Positions 16,126-23,234 of a DNA stretch of 23,885 nucleotides are shown piece by piece; position 1 is the first letter of the stretch; every line of letters starts with the position of its first letter. Origin of the DNA: a virus. The position numbers and the translations under genes were made by a program. The DNA lies in the IMG/VR virus record IMGVR_UViG_3300020179_000180, positions 1 to 23,885 of that record, one strand, 5' to 3'. The notes below the pieces were generated by a model. The model had not been told where the DNA came from, searched no databases, and saw nothing but the letters and a program-made list of their open reading frames with translations.

Positions 16126-16134
16126 TGGTATACT
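16126..16134 (+). promoter_or_regulatory. extended -10 promoter of the head module
   Basis: TGGTATACT lies seven bases before the ATG at 16142, so the transcript should start at about 16141-16142 and be leaderless. A second TATAAT-like sequence (TATAAT at 16119-16124) overlaps just upstream. No -35 box is recognisable. Confidence 0.6.
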
Positions 16135-16141
16135 GGTGGTA

Positions 16142-16510
16142 ATGAAAAGACAAATCCCTGGCCAAATTGGCAAAACTAAAATTAAAGCAATCGACAAAAT
16201 GTACGATTGGGGTATATATGTTTGGAAAAAACAAAATGGAAAATGGTTTACTGATGGACAGGGTAATATTTTAAATATACCTTCTATGAAAGGTGATATT
16301 TCTAAGATAGCAGAGTTAAAAGATGCTGCAGCCCATTATGGCGAACCAGAAGGCGAGGCTGTATTTTTTGCAGGATTAAACCGTGTTACTGATTCAGAGT
16401 ATGAAGAACAAAAACAAAGGATGCGTGAAGGATTGATACCTAATCTTAATGATATGGGGTCTGTCTATGATGCACAACAAACTATTAAGAAATATGGAGC
16501 ACAAGACTAA
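16142..16510 (+). CDS. hypothetical protein before the portal gene
   Basis: A 122-residue basic, soluble protein (MKRQIPGQIGKTKIKAID...). An in-frame GTG at 16136 would start inside the transcription start region, so the ATG at 16142 is preferred. The centre has IYVWKKQNGKWFTDGQGN and the C-terminal half is helical and charged (SEYEEQKQRMREG). The end overlaps the portal start by one base, so the two are translated together. The place before the portal is often taken by terminase or small head-assembly genes; no terminase motif is seen. The family is not recognised. Confidence 0.5.
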   Translation: MKRQIPGQIGKTKIKAIDKMYDWGIYVWKKQNGKWFTDGQGNILNIPSMKGDISKIAELKDAAAHYGEPEGEAVFFAGLNRVTDSEYEEQKQRMREGLIPNLNDMGSVYDAQQTIKKYGAQD

Positions 16511-18096
16511 TGAGCGATCAAGATTTTTTTATTAATGCAAGCATTGACAATCCAACAGACGTACTTAAGCAGTTTAAAGAAGATGACCCATTTAATAAAT
16601 CTTGGACTGAACTTAAAAATTTGGTTGGCCTAGACAATAACTTTAAACGTAGAGCGGGCAGACTTGCAGAAAAGGCAATTGCTCCAGAAAATATGACGGG
16701 GTATTTGAATAATGCTAAAGCACAACCAACAGGTATAGATGGAGCACAGTCAAAAGAAATTAATCCTGGTTCTGTATACAGAAATGCTTATGGTTTGTTT
16801 GATGTAATTACACCACCCTGGAATCTATATGAGTTGGCAAATTATTATGATACTTCTTTTGCAAACCATGCTGCAATTGATGCAAAAGTAGAAAACATTG
16901 TTGGACTCGGCTATGACTTTGAGATTTCGTCTTCTACAATGCTTCGCCTTGAGTCTAATCAAGATAAAGAACAAGTAGGAAGAGCAAGAAACAGAATTGA
17001 AAGAGCAAAAATTGAATTGCATGATTGGATTGAATCGTTAAACGACAATGATTCATTTACCACAACTATGGTTAAGGTTTATACAGATATGCAGTCAACA
17101 GGAAATGGATATCTTGAAATTGGCAGAACCATTCGTGGAGAAATTGGATATGTAGGACATATTCCAGCAACCACAATGCGTGCTCGTCGTTTACGAGATG
17201 GATATGTTCAGATTATAGGTCAAAAGGTTGTTTACTTCCGTAACTTTGCAGCAAAGAACCCAAACCCTATTACTACCGATTCAAGACCAAACGAAATTAT
17301 TCACTTTAAACAATATTCGCCATTAAACACGTTCTATGGTGTTCCAGATGTTTTGTCTGCAATAAATTCACTTCACGGAGACCAGTTAGCGTCACAATAT
17401 AATATTGATTATTTTAGCAATAAGGCAGTTCCACGTTATGTTGTTACTCTCAAAGGTGCAAAACTTTCTGGTGATGCAGAAGATAAGATGTTTAGATTTT
17501 TACAAACAAATCTAAAGGGGCAGTCGCATAGAACTCTGTATATCCCACTTCCTGGAGACACAGATACCAATAAGGTTGAGTTTAACATGCAGCCAATTGA
17601 AAATGGTGTTCAAGAAGGCTCTTTTGAAAGGTATCGTAAACAAAATCGTGATGATATTTTAATTGCTCATCAGGTTCCTTTATCAAAGATTGGCGGTGGC
17701 GACTCTGGTGGAATTGCAGCAGCACTTGCACAGGATCGGACCTTTAAAGAACAGGTGGCAAGACCTGCACAAAGAGAACTTGAAAAAACATTAAATAGGA
17801 TTATTAGAGAAAAGACCGATGTTTTAGTTCTTAAATTTAATGAATTAACATTGACTGATGAAAATGTACAATCTCAAATACTTGAAAGATATGTAAAAAA
17901 TCAGGTTATGATGCCCAATGAGGCAAGAAATATTCTTGGACTTCCACAACGGGAAGGAGGGGATGAGCCTTTCCAGCCAAAACCACAAGATACAGCAACA
18001 AGGGCACGTGACGCAGAACGATTAAATAATCAATCTGATGGAACCGCAACAGTTGCTGGCAGAAATCCAAAGGGTGAGGGCAGAGCAACCAAATAG
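16510..18096 (+). CDS. phage portal protein (PBSX-like)
   Basis: A 528-residue portal subunit, of which a twelve-membered ring at one capsid vertex passes DNA in and out. Family signatures are YYDTSFANHAAIDAKVENIV near residues 115-135, STGNGYLEIGR, YFRNF, an NEIIHFKQYSPLNTFYGVPD segment near 265-285, then HGDQLASQYNIDYFSNKAVP, and AHQVPLSKIGG. The helical C-terminus with PNEARNILGLPQREGG is usual for this family, followed by a disordered charged tail (DTATRARDAERLNNQ). Length is normal. The ATG shares its A with the stop of the preceding gene. The gene ends at the base before the DnaA-box-like repeats. Confidence 0.92.
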   Translation: MSDQDFFINASIDNPTDVLKQFKEDDPFNKSWTELKNLVGLDNNFKRRAGRLAEKAIAPENMTGYLNNAKAQPTGIDGAQSKEINPGSVYRNAYGLFDVITPPWNLYELANYYDTSFANHAAIDAKVENIVGLGYDFEISSSTMLRLESNQDKEQVGRARNRIERAKIELHDWIESLNDNDSFTTTMVKVYTDMQSTGNGYLEIGRTIRGEIGYVGHIPATTMRARRLRDGYVQIIGQKVVYFRNFAAKNPNPITTDSRPNEIIHFKQYSPLNTFYGVPDVLSAINSLHGDQLASQYNIDYFSNKAVPRYVVTLKGAKLSGDAEDKMFRFLQTNLKGQSHRTLYIPLPGDTDTNKVEFNMQPIENGVQEGSFERYRKQNRDDILIAHQVPLSKIGGGDSGGIAAALAQDRTFKEQVARPAQRELEKTLNRIIREKTDVLVLKFNELTLTDENVQSQILERYVKNQVMMPNEARNILGLPQREGGDEPFQPKPQDTATRARDAERLNNQSDGTATVAGRNPKGEGRATK

Positions 18097-18097
18097 G

Positions 18098-18129
18098 TTA
18101 TCCACAGGTTTATTCACAGTTTATTAACA
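18098..18129 (+). promoter_or_regulatory. two DnaA boxes and a degenerate third, in tandem
   Basis: TTATCCACA at 18098-18106 is the perfect consensus DnaA box. TTATTCACA at 18110-18118 also fits TTATnCACA. TTATTAACA at 18121-18129 is a near match. All are on the same strand with starts 12 and 11 bases apart, about one helical turn, and they lie immediately after the portal stop and upstream of the protease promoter. They may bind host DnaA for replication initiation or for control of the morphogenesis promoter. Confidence 0.6.
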
Positions 18130-18147
18130 CTTGTGCAAAAAAGGCCA

Positions 18148-18153
18148 TATAAT
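18148..18153 (+). promoter_or_regulatory. -10 box for the protease-scaffold gene, near-leaderless
   Basis: A perfect TATAAT lies ten bases before the ATG at 18164. It lacks the TGn extension of the other promoters. No ribosome binding site precedes the ATG (TATTCTAGT), so a leader of 3-4 bases at most is expected. The DnaA-box-like repeats lie 19-50 bases upstream, the position of an activator or -35 region. Confidence 0.5.
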
Positions 18154-18163
18154 ATATTCTAGT

Positions 18164-19486
18164 ATGACTATATCCAAAGCCCATTGGGACACCAAGGGCG
18201 ACTCAGTAAGGCTTTCCCTTCCATTTGCGAAGGTTGATAAAGAGAGACGTATCGTCTCAGGTTTTGCGTCCCTTGACAATTTAGATAAGCAAGGTGATAT
18301 TGTAACATCAGAAGCATCAATGAAAGCATTTGCAGGTTTTCGTGGCAACATTCGTGAGATGCATCAACCACTTGCAGTAGGCAAGATGGTAAATTTTAAA
18401 GAAGATCGTTATTTTGATGCAGACTCTAAAAAATTTTATAACGGAGTTTTTGTATCTGCATATGTTTCAAAAGGTGCACAAGATACATGGGAAAAAGTTT
18501 TGGACGGTACGCTAACTGGATTTTCTATTGGTGGCAAGATGAATCAGTGGGATGACGGTTATGATGAGAAGTCAGATTCCACAATTAGAATTATTAAAGA
18601 TTATGATCTTGTAGAGTTGTCGCTTGTTGACTCTCCAGCAAACCAATTTGCAAACATTATGCATGTAGAAAAAGTTGATGGTGTTGCTGTTGTTAAAGGT
18701 CAAGATGTTGAATTAGAAAATGTTTTTTATGATGAGCAGTCTGGAATTGTTATGGTTTCAGATCAAGAATCTGCTGTAAGTCCAATTAGTGGTGAGCAGA
18801 TGAAAAATATAGGTTTCGTTGAAAAACAAGACAACGAAAAAATGGATATAGTAAAATTCTTAGTAGATAGTGCTAAAGGCATGAATACTTCTAAGATAAC
18901 GGAGGAGGTAAATCCTATGTCAAAGAAAACAAAAACTGTTGAAGAGACAGCAGAAGTTACTAAGGCAGAAGAGATCGCTCCTGTTGCTGAAGAAACTCAA
19001 GCAGTTGAAACTGAAAAAGTTGATGAGGTTGTTGTAGAAACAACTGAAGTCGCTGAGGCAGAAAAGGCTGCAGCATCACCTTCCGCAAAAGATGCAGAAG
19101 AAGATGAAGAAGAGGAAGATAAGGCAAAGAAGAAGTCAGATGAAGTAGTTGTTATTGATGCAATTGCTGAAATTAAAGAAACTATTACATCGGCCTTTAG
19201 CGATCTTTCAAATACTCTTAAGTCTTTGCAGGCTGAAGTAGAAGTACTAAAGTCTACTGCAATTGACAGAGAGACAGTAAAAAGTTCGTTTGATGCAGTC
19301 GCCAGAGATATTGCTGCAACTAATGAACGATTTAGTGAGTTTGGAAAGCGTGTAGACGCAGTAGAAGCAGATACCGCATTCCGAAAGTCTGGCGATCTAG
19401 GCGAGATCGTTCAGGAACAACCAGAAATGGTTGAAAAATCCCTATGGGGCGGACGTTTCCTCAAAACAGCCGACTTATTTAATTAA
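18164..19486 (+). CDS. prohead serine protease with C-terminal scaffold domain
   Basis: A 440-residue protein. The ATG at 18164 is chosen from its fit to the TATAAT; an in-frame TTG at 18131 would lie upstream of the promoter. Residues 25-170 match the HK97/XkdF-like prohead protease fold: IVSGFASLDNLDKQGDIVT, H67 in REMHQP as probable catalytic His, S121 in GTLTGFSIGG as nucleophile, and DYDLVELSLVDSPANQF closing the domain. Residues 200-440 are Glu/Ala/Lys-rich, with an acidic run (EEDEEEED) near residue 310 and a coiled coil near 330-405 (AEIKETITSAFSDLSNTLKS), as in scaffolds. It acts inside the procapsid, guiding shell assembly and then digesting itself and the scaffold. A strong internal start in the same frame at 18917 should make the scaffold alone. 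Confidence 0.85.
   Translation: MTISKAHWDTKGDSVRLSLPFAKVDKERRIVSGFASLDNLDKQGDIVTSEASMKAFAGFRGNIREMHQPLAVGKMVNFKEDRYFDADSKKFYNGVFVSAYVSKGAQDTWEKVLDGTLTGFSIGGKMNQWDDGYDEKSDSTIRIIKDYDLVELSLVDSPANQFANIMHVEKVDGVAVVKGQDVELENVFYDEQSGIVMVSDQESAVSPISGEQMKNIGFVEKQDNEKMDIVKFLVDSAKGMNTSKITEEVNPMSKKTKTVEETAEVTKAEEIAPVAEETQAVETEKVDEVVVETTEVAEAEKAAASPSAKDAEEDEEEEDKAKKKSDEVVVIDAIAEIKETITSAFSDLSNTLKSLQAEVEVLKSTAIDRETVKSSFDAVARDIAATNERFSEFGKRVDAVEADTAFRKSGDLGEIVQEQPEMVEKSLWGGRFLKTADLFN
18917..19486 (+). CDS. nested in-frame scaffold protein (internal start in the protease gene)
   Basis: Inside the protease gene, a near-ideal ribosome binding site GGAGGAGGT at 18901-18909 is placed seven bases before an in-frame ATG at 18917 (Met252 of the long form). 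The product is 189 residues: MSKKTKTVEETAEVTKAEE, a long acidic/alanine-rich stretch, then a coiled coil and the conserved-looking end SLWGGRFLKTADLFN. The long form starts without a ribosome binding site, so the short form is probably made in larger amounts. The arrangement is the same as phage lambda gpC and Nu3, where scaffold is read from inside the protease gene. Confidence 0.7.
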   Translation: MSKKTKTVEETAEVTKAEEIAPVAEETQAVETEKVDEVVVETTEVAEAEKAAASPSAKDAEEDEEEEDKAKKKSDEVVVIDAIAEIKETITSAFSDLSNTLKSLQAEVEVLKSTAIDRETVKSSFDAVARDIAATNERFSEFGKRVDAVEADTAFRKSGDLGEIVQEQPEMVEKSLWGGRFLKTADLFN

Positions 19487-19508
19487 GTAAAAACTCGGAG
19501 GTGACAAT

Positions 19509-20651
19509 ATGTCGGAAGAAATAAAGAAAAACCAGCCAGGAGAATCAGGCCAACTTGGTGGAACTACACCAGGTCTTTATCAGTCACAAGGTGCGTATGC
19601 ATCTGGTTCTGATGCAGGCTCAAATATCCCTGGCAATTATACTGATGGTGGCGTCCTTGGAAACATTCCAAACGCTAACCTAGGTCTTACAACAGGACCA
19701 AATGCAGTAAATCCTTCAGGTGAGGCTGGAAGCGGTATCCTACGCCCTGAACAGGCACAGCGTTTCATTGATTACGTTTGGGACGCCACAGTTCTCGCCC
19801 AGGATGGTCGTCGTGTCACAATGAGAGCAAATACCATGGAACTCGAAAAGATTAACGTGGGTGAACGAGTAATTCGTTCTGCTACTCAAGGTGTCGGTGA
19901 CTACACTAATAGCGGTGCTACATTCAGCAAAGTTGAACTTACAACCAAGAAGATTCGTCTAGATTGGGAAGTTACTGCTGAAGCACTTGAAGATAATATT
20001 GAAGGGGCTGCGCTTGAAGATCATCTAGTTCGCTTGATGACAAACGCATTCGCTAACGATATTGAAGACCTCGCCATTAATGGTGATGCGTCAACTGGTA
20101 ACTTCCTTTCAATCATGAAAGGATTTATTAAGAGGCACAAAGATAATGCAGATTCGCACGAAGTTGCGATGACCATTACCGCTAATGCCTGGACACCAGA
20201 AAGAATGCAAGAGATTATTCTAGGCATGCCACGTAAGTATCGTGCTCTTAAGAATAACCTTAAGTTCTATGTAGGTACAGACACATTCAGTGGTATCGTT
20301 AAGCACAACGGTACTCTTGCTGATGCAATTGCTGAAGCAATGGGTAATCGTGTTGCTGGTACTGCTGCAAACCGTCAAGCATATCTTGATGGAAACGGCC
20401 AGACGTTCGGTGGAGCACGTACAACTCGTGTTCTCGGAATTGATGTCCAAGAAGTTCCTTACTATCCAGATGATTATGTCGATTTGACATTCCCTGGTAA
20501 TCGTATCTGGGGCTTCCAACGTGATATCGTCGTAAACCGTGAATACAAGGCAAAGAAAGATACAATTGAGTATACTGTCTTTGTTCGTTTTGGTATTCAA
20601 TGGGAAGAAGAAGACGCAATTGCGTGGGCAGACGCTGCTGCAGATGCATAA
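19509..20651 (+). CDS. major capsid protein (HK97 fold)
   Basis: A 380-residue capsid subunit that forms the icosahedral shell. The ATG follows an ideal GGAGGTGA at 19497-19504. After a Gly/Asn/Ser-rich N-terminal region (about 1-78), the fold begins at ILRPEQAQRFIDYVWDATVL. Further signatures are AQDGRRVTMRANTMELEKI, KKIRLDWEVTAEALEDNIEG, DIEDLAINGDAS, then the late LGIDVQEVPYYPDDYVDLTF and FVRFGIQWEEEDAIAW. The N-terminal region may be removed by the protease, but it is glycine-rich rather than a coiled coil, so it differs from the HK97 delta domain. Codon choice appears more C-ending than in neighbours (GGT, CGT, CTT, ACC), as expected of the most expressed gene. A strong terminator follows. 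Confidence 0.92.
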   Translation: MSEEIKKNQPGESGQLGGTTPGLYQSQGAYASGSDAGSNIPGNYTDGGVLGNIPNANLGLTTGPNAVNPSGEAGSGILRPEQAQRFIDYVWDATVLAQDGRRVTMRANTMELEKINVGERVIRSATQGVGDYTNSGATFSKVELTTKKIRLDWEVTAEALEDNIEGAALEDHLVRLMTNAFANDIEDLAINGDASTGNFLSIMKGFIKRHKDNADSHEVAMTITANAWTPERMQEIILGMPRKYRALKNNLKFYVGTDTFSGIVKHNGTLADAIAEAMGNRVAGTAANRQAYLDGNGQTFGGARTTRVLGIDVQEVPYYPDDYVDLTFPGNRIWGFQRDIVVNREYKAKKDTIEYTVFVRFGIQWEEEDAIAWADAAADA

Positions 20652-20670
20652 TCTGTAAACAGTAACCTTT

Positions 20671-20712
20671 GAGAGGGGGTAGGGGCGAGATCTCCTCCCC
20701 CTCTTAATTTTT
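20671..20712 (+). terminator. strong intrinsic terminator after the capsid gene
   Basis: GAGAGGGGG at 20671-20679 pairs with CCCCCTCTT at 20697-20705, and AGG/CCT adds three inner pairs across a one-base bulge. A T-rich tail (TTAATTTTT) follows to 20712. It should end or reduce the abundant capsid message before the next promoter at 20720. Confidence 0.85.
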
Positions 20713-20719
20713 AGTATTC

Positions 20720-20728
20720 TGTTATAAT
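20720..20728 (+). promoter_or_regulatory. extended -10 promoter for the head-tail joining genes
   Basis: TGT plus a perfect TATAAT at 20723-20728, just after the capsid terminator and 19 bases before the ATG at 20748. An AAGGAGG ribosome binding site at 20735-20741 follows. Confidence 0.65.
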
Positions 20729-20747
20729 AGTCATAAGGAGGTTAATA

Positions 20748-21221
20748 ATGGAAGAAAATAATTTAGAACAATCGCTAGAAAACAAAATTGTTGACACCAA
20801 CAAAGATGGAATAGTTAGTGAATGGGAAAAATATAAAGCAGGCCAACCACAGACAAAAGTAGAAGAAGTTGCCTCAAATAATAATATTCAGGCAACAGTT
20901 TCTGCTCCAGAACCAGAAGTGACCGCTATCTCTTCAACTGATTTAGCAAAATCTTCTGACGAAGGTCAAAGATTAGGTCCTGTTGCAGACGGAGCAATTG
21001 GCGTAACGTCGGCTCCTAAGTCTGACAACAAGCCAGAAACTGCAAAGCCTGTTGTTGAAAGAATAGCAGTATTTTCAACAAAAAATATTTCAGTTCCAGG
21101 ATTAGGCAAAGTCTATCGTGGATACAATATTGTTAAAAAAGAGGCTGCAGATCAATGGGCAACTAAACCTTATATTAGAATTGCCACTCCAGAAGAAGTT
21201 GCTAAAGAGTTTGGTAGATAA
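20748..21221 (+). CDS. head accessory protein with an EF-hand-like loop
   Basis: A 157-residue protein with a strong AAGGAGG site. Residues 16-27 (DTNKDGIVSEWE) fit the EF-hand calcium loop exactly: Asp1, Asn3, Asp5, Gly6, Val8, Ser9 and Glu12. A Pro/Ala/Ser/Glu-rich linker covers about 30-105. The C-terminal domain (about 108-157: FSTKNISVPGLGKVYRGYNI, then a PYIRIATPEEVAKEFG segment) resembles small C-terminal modules of actinophage head proteins encoded after the capsid gene, as far as I recall. No second EF-hand is visible. It is probably a decoration or head-completion protein; calcium could stabilise the virion. Function assigned by position only. Confidence 0.55.
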   Translation: MEENNLEQSLENKIVDTNKDGIVSEWEKYKAGQPQTKVEEVASNNNIQATVSAPEPEVTAISSTDLAKSSDEGQRLGPVADGAIGVTSAPKSDNKPETAKPVVERIAVFSTKNISVPGLGKVYRGYNIVKKEAADQWATKPYIRIATPEEVAKEFGR

Positions 21222-21223
21222 TA

Positions 21224-22114
21224 ATGCAAGTTTTGAGAGTTCCGCCATACAACTTAACTGTTACGCTTGATGTTGCATCTGCTAACACAGCGTATAGTTA
21301 TACTATTGTTGATTTGGCGGACTCCTCAGAAACTGTAAGTACAGCAACCTCAAACGCTAATAAGGAAATATTAATTCCTTTGTCATCAAAATATGATACA
21401 CAATATAAGATAACAGTAGGAGAAAATGACACATATGTAGATGTGGTTCGTCCTTATGTCAATCCAAATACTAAAGCCTCTACTGCAACTGAGATTAATG
21501 AATATAAAAATTATGAGTTAATTGCAAGATCTCTTATTGATACATACATTAAAAACGGCTTTTATAATAAAAAAGTTATCATAAACACTTCTGGAAATGG
21601 TTCAGATTATCTTCCTGTTTGGCACGATGCCAATAAAGTTTTAAAAGTTTATGAAAATAGTTTGTTAGTATATGATTGCGACAATGAAGAAGATTATGAC
21701 GCAGAATATAGATTGTTAGCAGATAAGTCTGCTATTTATAAAATTGATGTAGCGACTGCAAGTGAACGAAGAAACAGGATGGAGCACGATATAACAAAAA
21801 TTGCAACCGCACATGGAGATTTGGGGCACGTGGCTTATGTTCCTACGGATTTTCCTAAAGGCGTAGACTATGACTTTGTATTAGATGTTGGGCATCTTAA
21901 AGTTCCGTCAGATGTTGAAGCAGCAACTGATATGTTAATTGAAGATATTAAGTGCGGAAAATTAGATTATTATAAGAGGTACATAACAAGTTACAATACA
22001 GATCAGTTTAGAATTCAGTTTGACAAAGGAATCGTGTATGGAACTGGAAACCTTCTTGTAGATAAAATTTTAGAAAAGTATATTAAATTAATAACTAAGC
22101 CAGGGGTTCTATAA
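21224..22114 (+). CDS. probable head-tail adaptor with N-terminal Ig-like domain
   Basis: A 296-residue protein starting two bases after the preceding stop. Residues 1-78 form a beta-rich Ig-like unit (PPYNLTVTLDVASANTAYSY, then a KYDTQYKITVGENDTYVDVV stretch). Residues 85-296 are mixed alpha/beta, including EINEYKNYELIARSLIDTYI, TASERRNRMEHD and a C-terminal helix DKILEKYIKLI. Between capsid and tail genes, this place is usually taken by the connector or adaptor protein that sits under the portal. Motifs are too weak to name the family. The stop overlaps the next start by one base. Confidence 0.5.
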   Translation: MQVLRVPPYNLTVTLDVASANTAYSYTIVDLADSSETVSTATSNANKEILIPLSSKYDTQYKITVGENDTYVDVVRPYVNPNTKASTATEINEYKNYELIARSLIDTYIKNGFYNKKVIINTSGNGSDYLPVWHDANKVLKVYENSLLVYDCDNEEDYDAEYRLLADKSAIYKIDVATASERRNRMEHDITKIATAHGDLGHVAYVPTDFPKGVDYDFVLDVGHLKVPSDVEAATDMLIEDIKCGKLDYYKRYITSYNTDQFRIQFDKGIVYGTGNLLVDKILEKYIKLITKPGVL

Positions 22115-22560
22115 TGTTGTGCGAAGAAACCGACTTCGCATTTCCGATGCAAGCAGATGTGTATCATCCAATAGTTGAGCAGGGGATTTACGGAGAAGTT
22201 AAAAAAACTTGGATATTAGATAGGACAATAGCATGTTCTTTTACAACGGCAGGAACTGCTTTTAAGGAAGAAGTAGCCCCCAACATTAATATTACACAAG
22301 ATAAAATATTGCTTGGTCGTTGTAAATCAGACATTAGAATATCAAGTCTTGAAGCCAAAAATGCAATTACAAATGTTATTGTTACAAACATAAGAGATAA
22401 AAATTGTAATGAAATTTACAAAGAAACGTCTGGGCCTAGATCTGGAAAGTCTACTATATTTGAGATTGCCACACACGATCCGTTTGCAGGTCCATTTGGA
22501 AATATTGAGTATTATAAATTAGTTATACGTAGATCTGAAAATCAGGCGGTAGATGTTTGA
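22114..22560 (+). CDS. probable head closure (stopper) protein
   Basis: A 148-residue beta-rich protein whose ATG shares its A with the preceding TAA. Features are FAFPMQADVYHPIVEQGIYG early, a central LLGRCKSDIRIS, and ATHDPFAGPFGNIEYYKLVI near the end. Size and place, after the adaptor and before the gp10-like gene, fit the stopper that plugs the filled head (gp16 of SPP1 is the type). No catalytic residues. The assignment rests on gene order; sequence similarity is not evident. The end overlaps the next gene by one base (tgATG). Confidence 0.5.
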   Translation: MLCEETDFAFPMQADVYHPIVEQGIYGEVKKTWILDRTIACSFTTAGTAFKEEVAPNINITQDKILLGRCKSDIRISSLEAKNAITNVIVTNIRDKNCNEIYKETSGPRSGKSTIFEIATHDPFAGPFGNIEYYKLVIRRSENQAVDV

Positions 22561-23234
22561 TGGTAAAGGTAATATTTCGTAGCAAGCAATTTAAAAAAGA
22601 TATGGACAATATTATTGATTATTCTTTAGGATTTTTAGAGGGAATGGGTCGAGGCAAGACAGCAATGTATGCAGCGTTAGGTCCACAGATAGCAGAACTA
22701 GCATCTCAATTTATTGATGCAAATGCAAGAGTGTCACCAGATTTGTTGCACCATGTTTACGAATGGCAAAGAACTGGTAGTCCACAAGCACGTTTGTTTG
22801 ATGTTGATTTTACAATTAGTAAATTAGGATTAACTTTTAAAACATCATTAAAGCAATCAACTAGCATTAAAGAAGGATCTAACGTTCCATTTTACAATAA
22901 AGCAAAAATTATGGAAGAAGGTATTGGCGTTATTATAAGACCTAAAAAAGCAAAGGCTTTAAGATTTGAAATAGATGGACAAGAAATTTTTACATCTAGA
23001 GAAGTAATAGTACAAAACCCAGGCGGAGAAACACGTGGACAATTTAAAAATGCAATATCTAATTTTTTTGGTGTTTATTTTAGACAATCATTTTTACAGG
23101 CAAGTGGTCTTGCTCAATACTTTAAATATCCAAAAGTTTACGCAAAAAATTTAAATGCAGGAAAACGTGGCGGTAGGTCGGTTGGAATTAAAACTGGATA
23201 TCAGTGGGTCGCAACTGCGGGGGTTAAGAGATGA
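22560..23234 (+). CDS. HK97 gp10-like neck/tail-completion protein
   Basis: A 224-residue protein. The start at 22560 is chosen because the ATG overlaps the preceding TGA; the TTG one codon earlier is less likely. The N-terminal basic helix region (KVIFRSKQFKKDMDNIIDYS) and the central LLHHVYEWQRTGSPQARLFD recall HK97 gp10 family proteins, which usually have H.YEW or similar with a following aromatic strand. The C-terminal part is basic and Gly-rich (YAKNLNAGKRGGRSVGIKTG). It probably joins head and tail or caps the tail tube. Four-base overlap with the next gene. Confidence 0.65.
   Translation: MVKVIFRSKQFKKDMDNIIDYSLGFLEGMGRGKTAMYAALGPQIAELASQFIDANARVSPDLLHHVYEWQRTGSPQARLFDVDFTISKLGLTFKTSLKQSTSIKEGSNVPFYNKAKIMEEGIGVIIRPKKAKALRFEIDGQEIFTSREVIVQNPGGETRGQFKNAISNFFGVYFRQSFLQASGLAQYFKYPKVYAKNLNAGKRGGRSVGIKTGYQWVATAGVKR

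Noticed and set aside
16136-16141. GTG at 16136 as start of the small gene before the portal
   Set aside because: It starts one base after the -10 box, before the expected transcription start.
18131-18163. TTG at 18131 as start of the protease gene
   Set aside because: It would lie upstream of the TATAAT at 18148-18153 and next to the DnaA-box-like repeats; the product gains a non-conserved extension.
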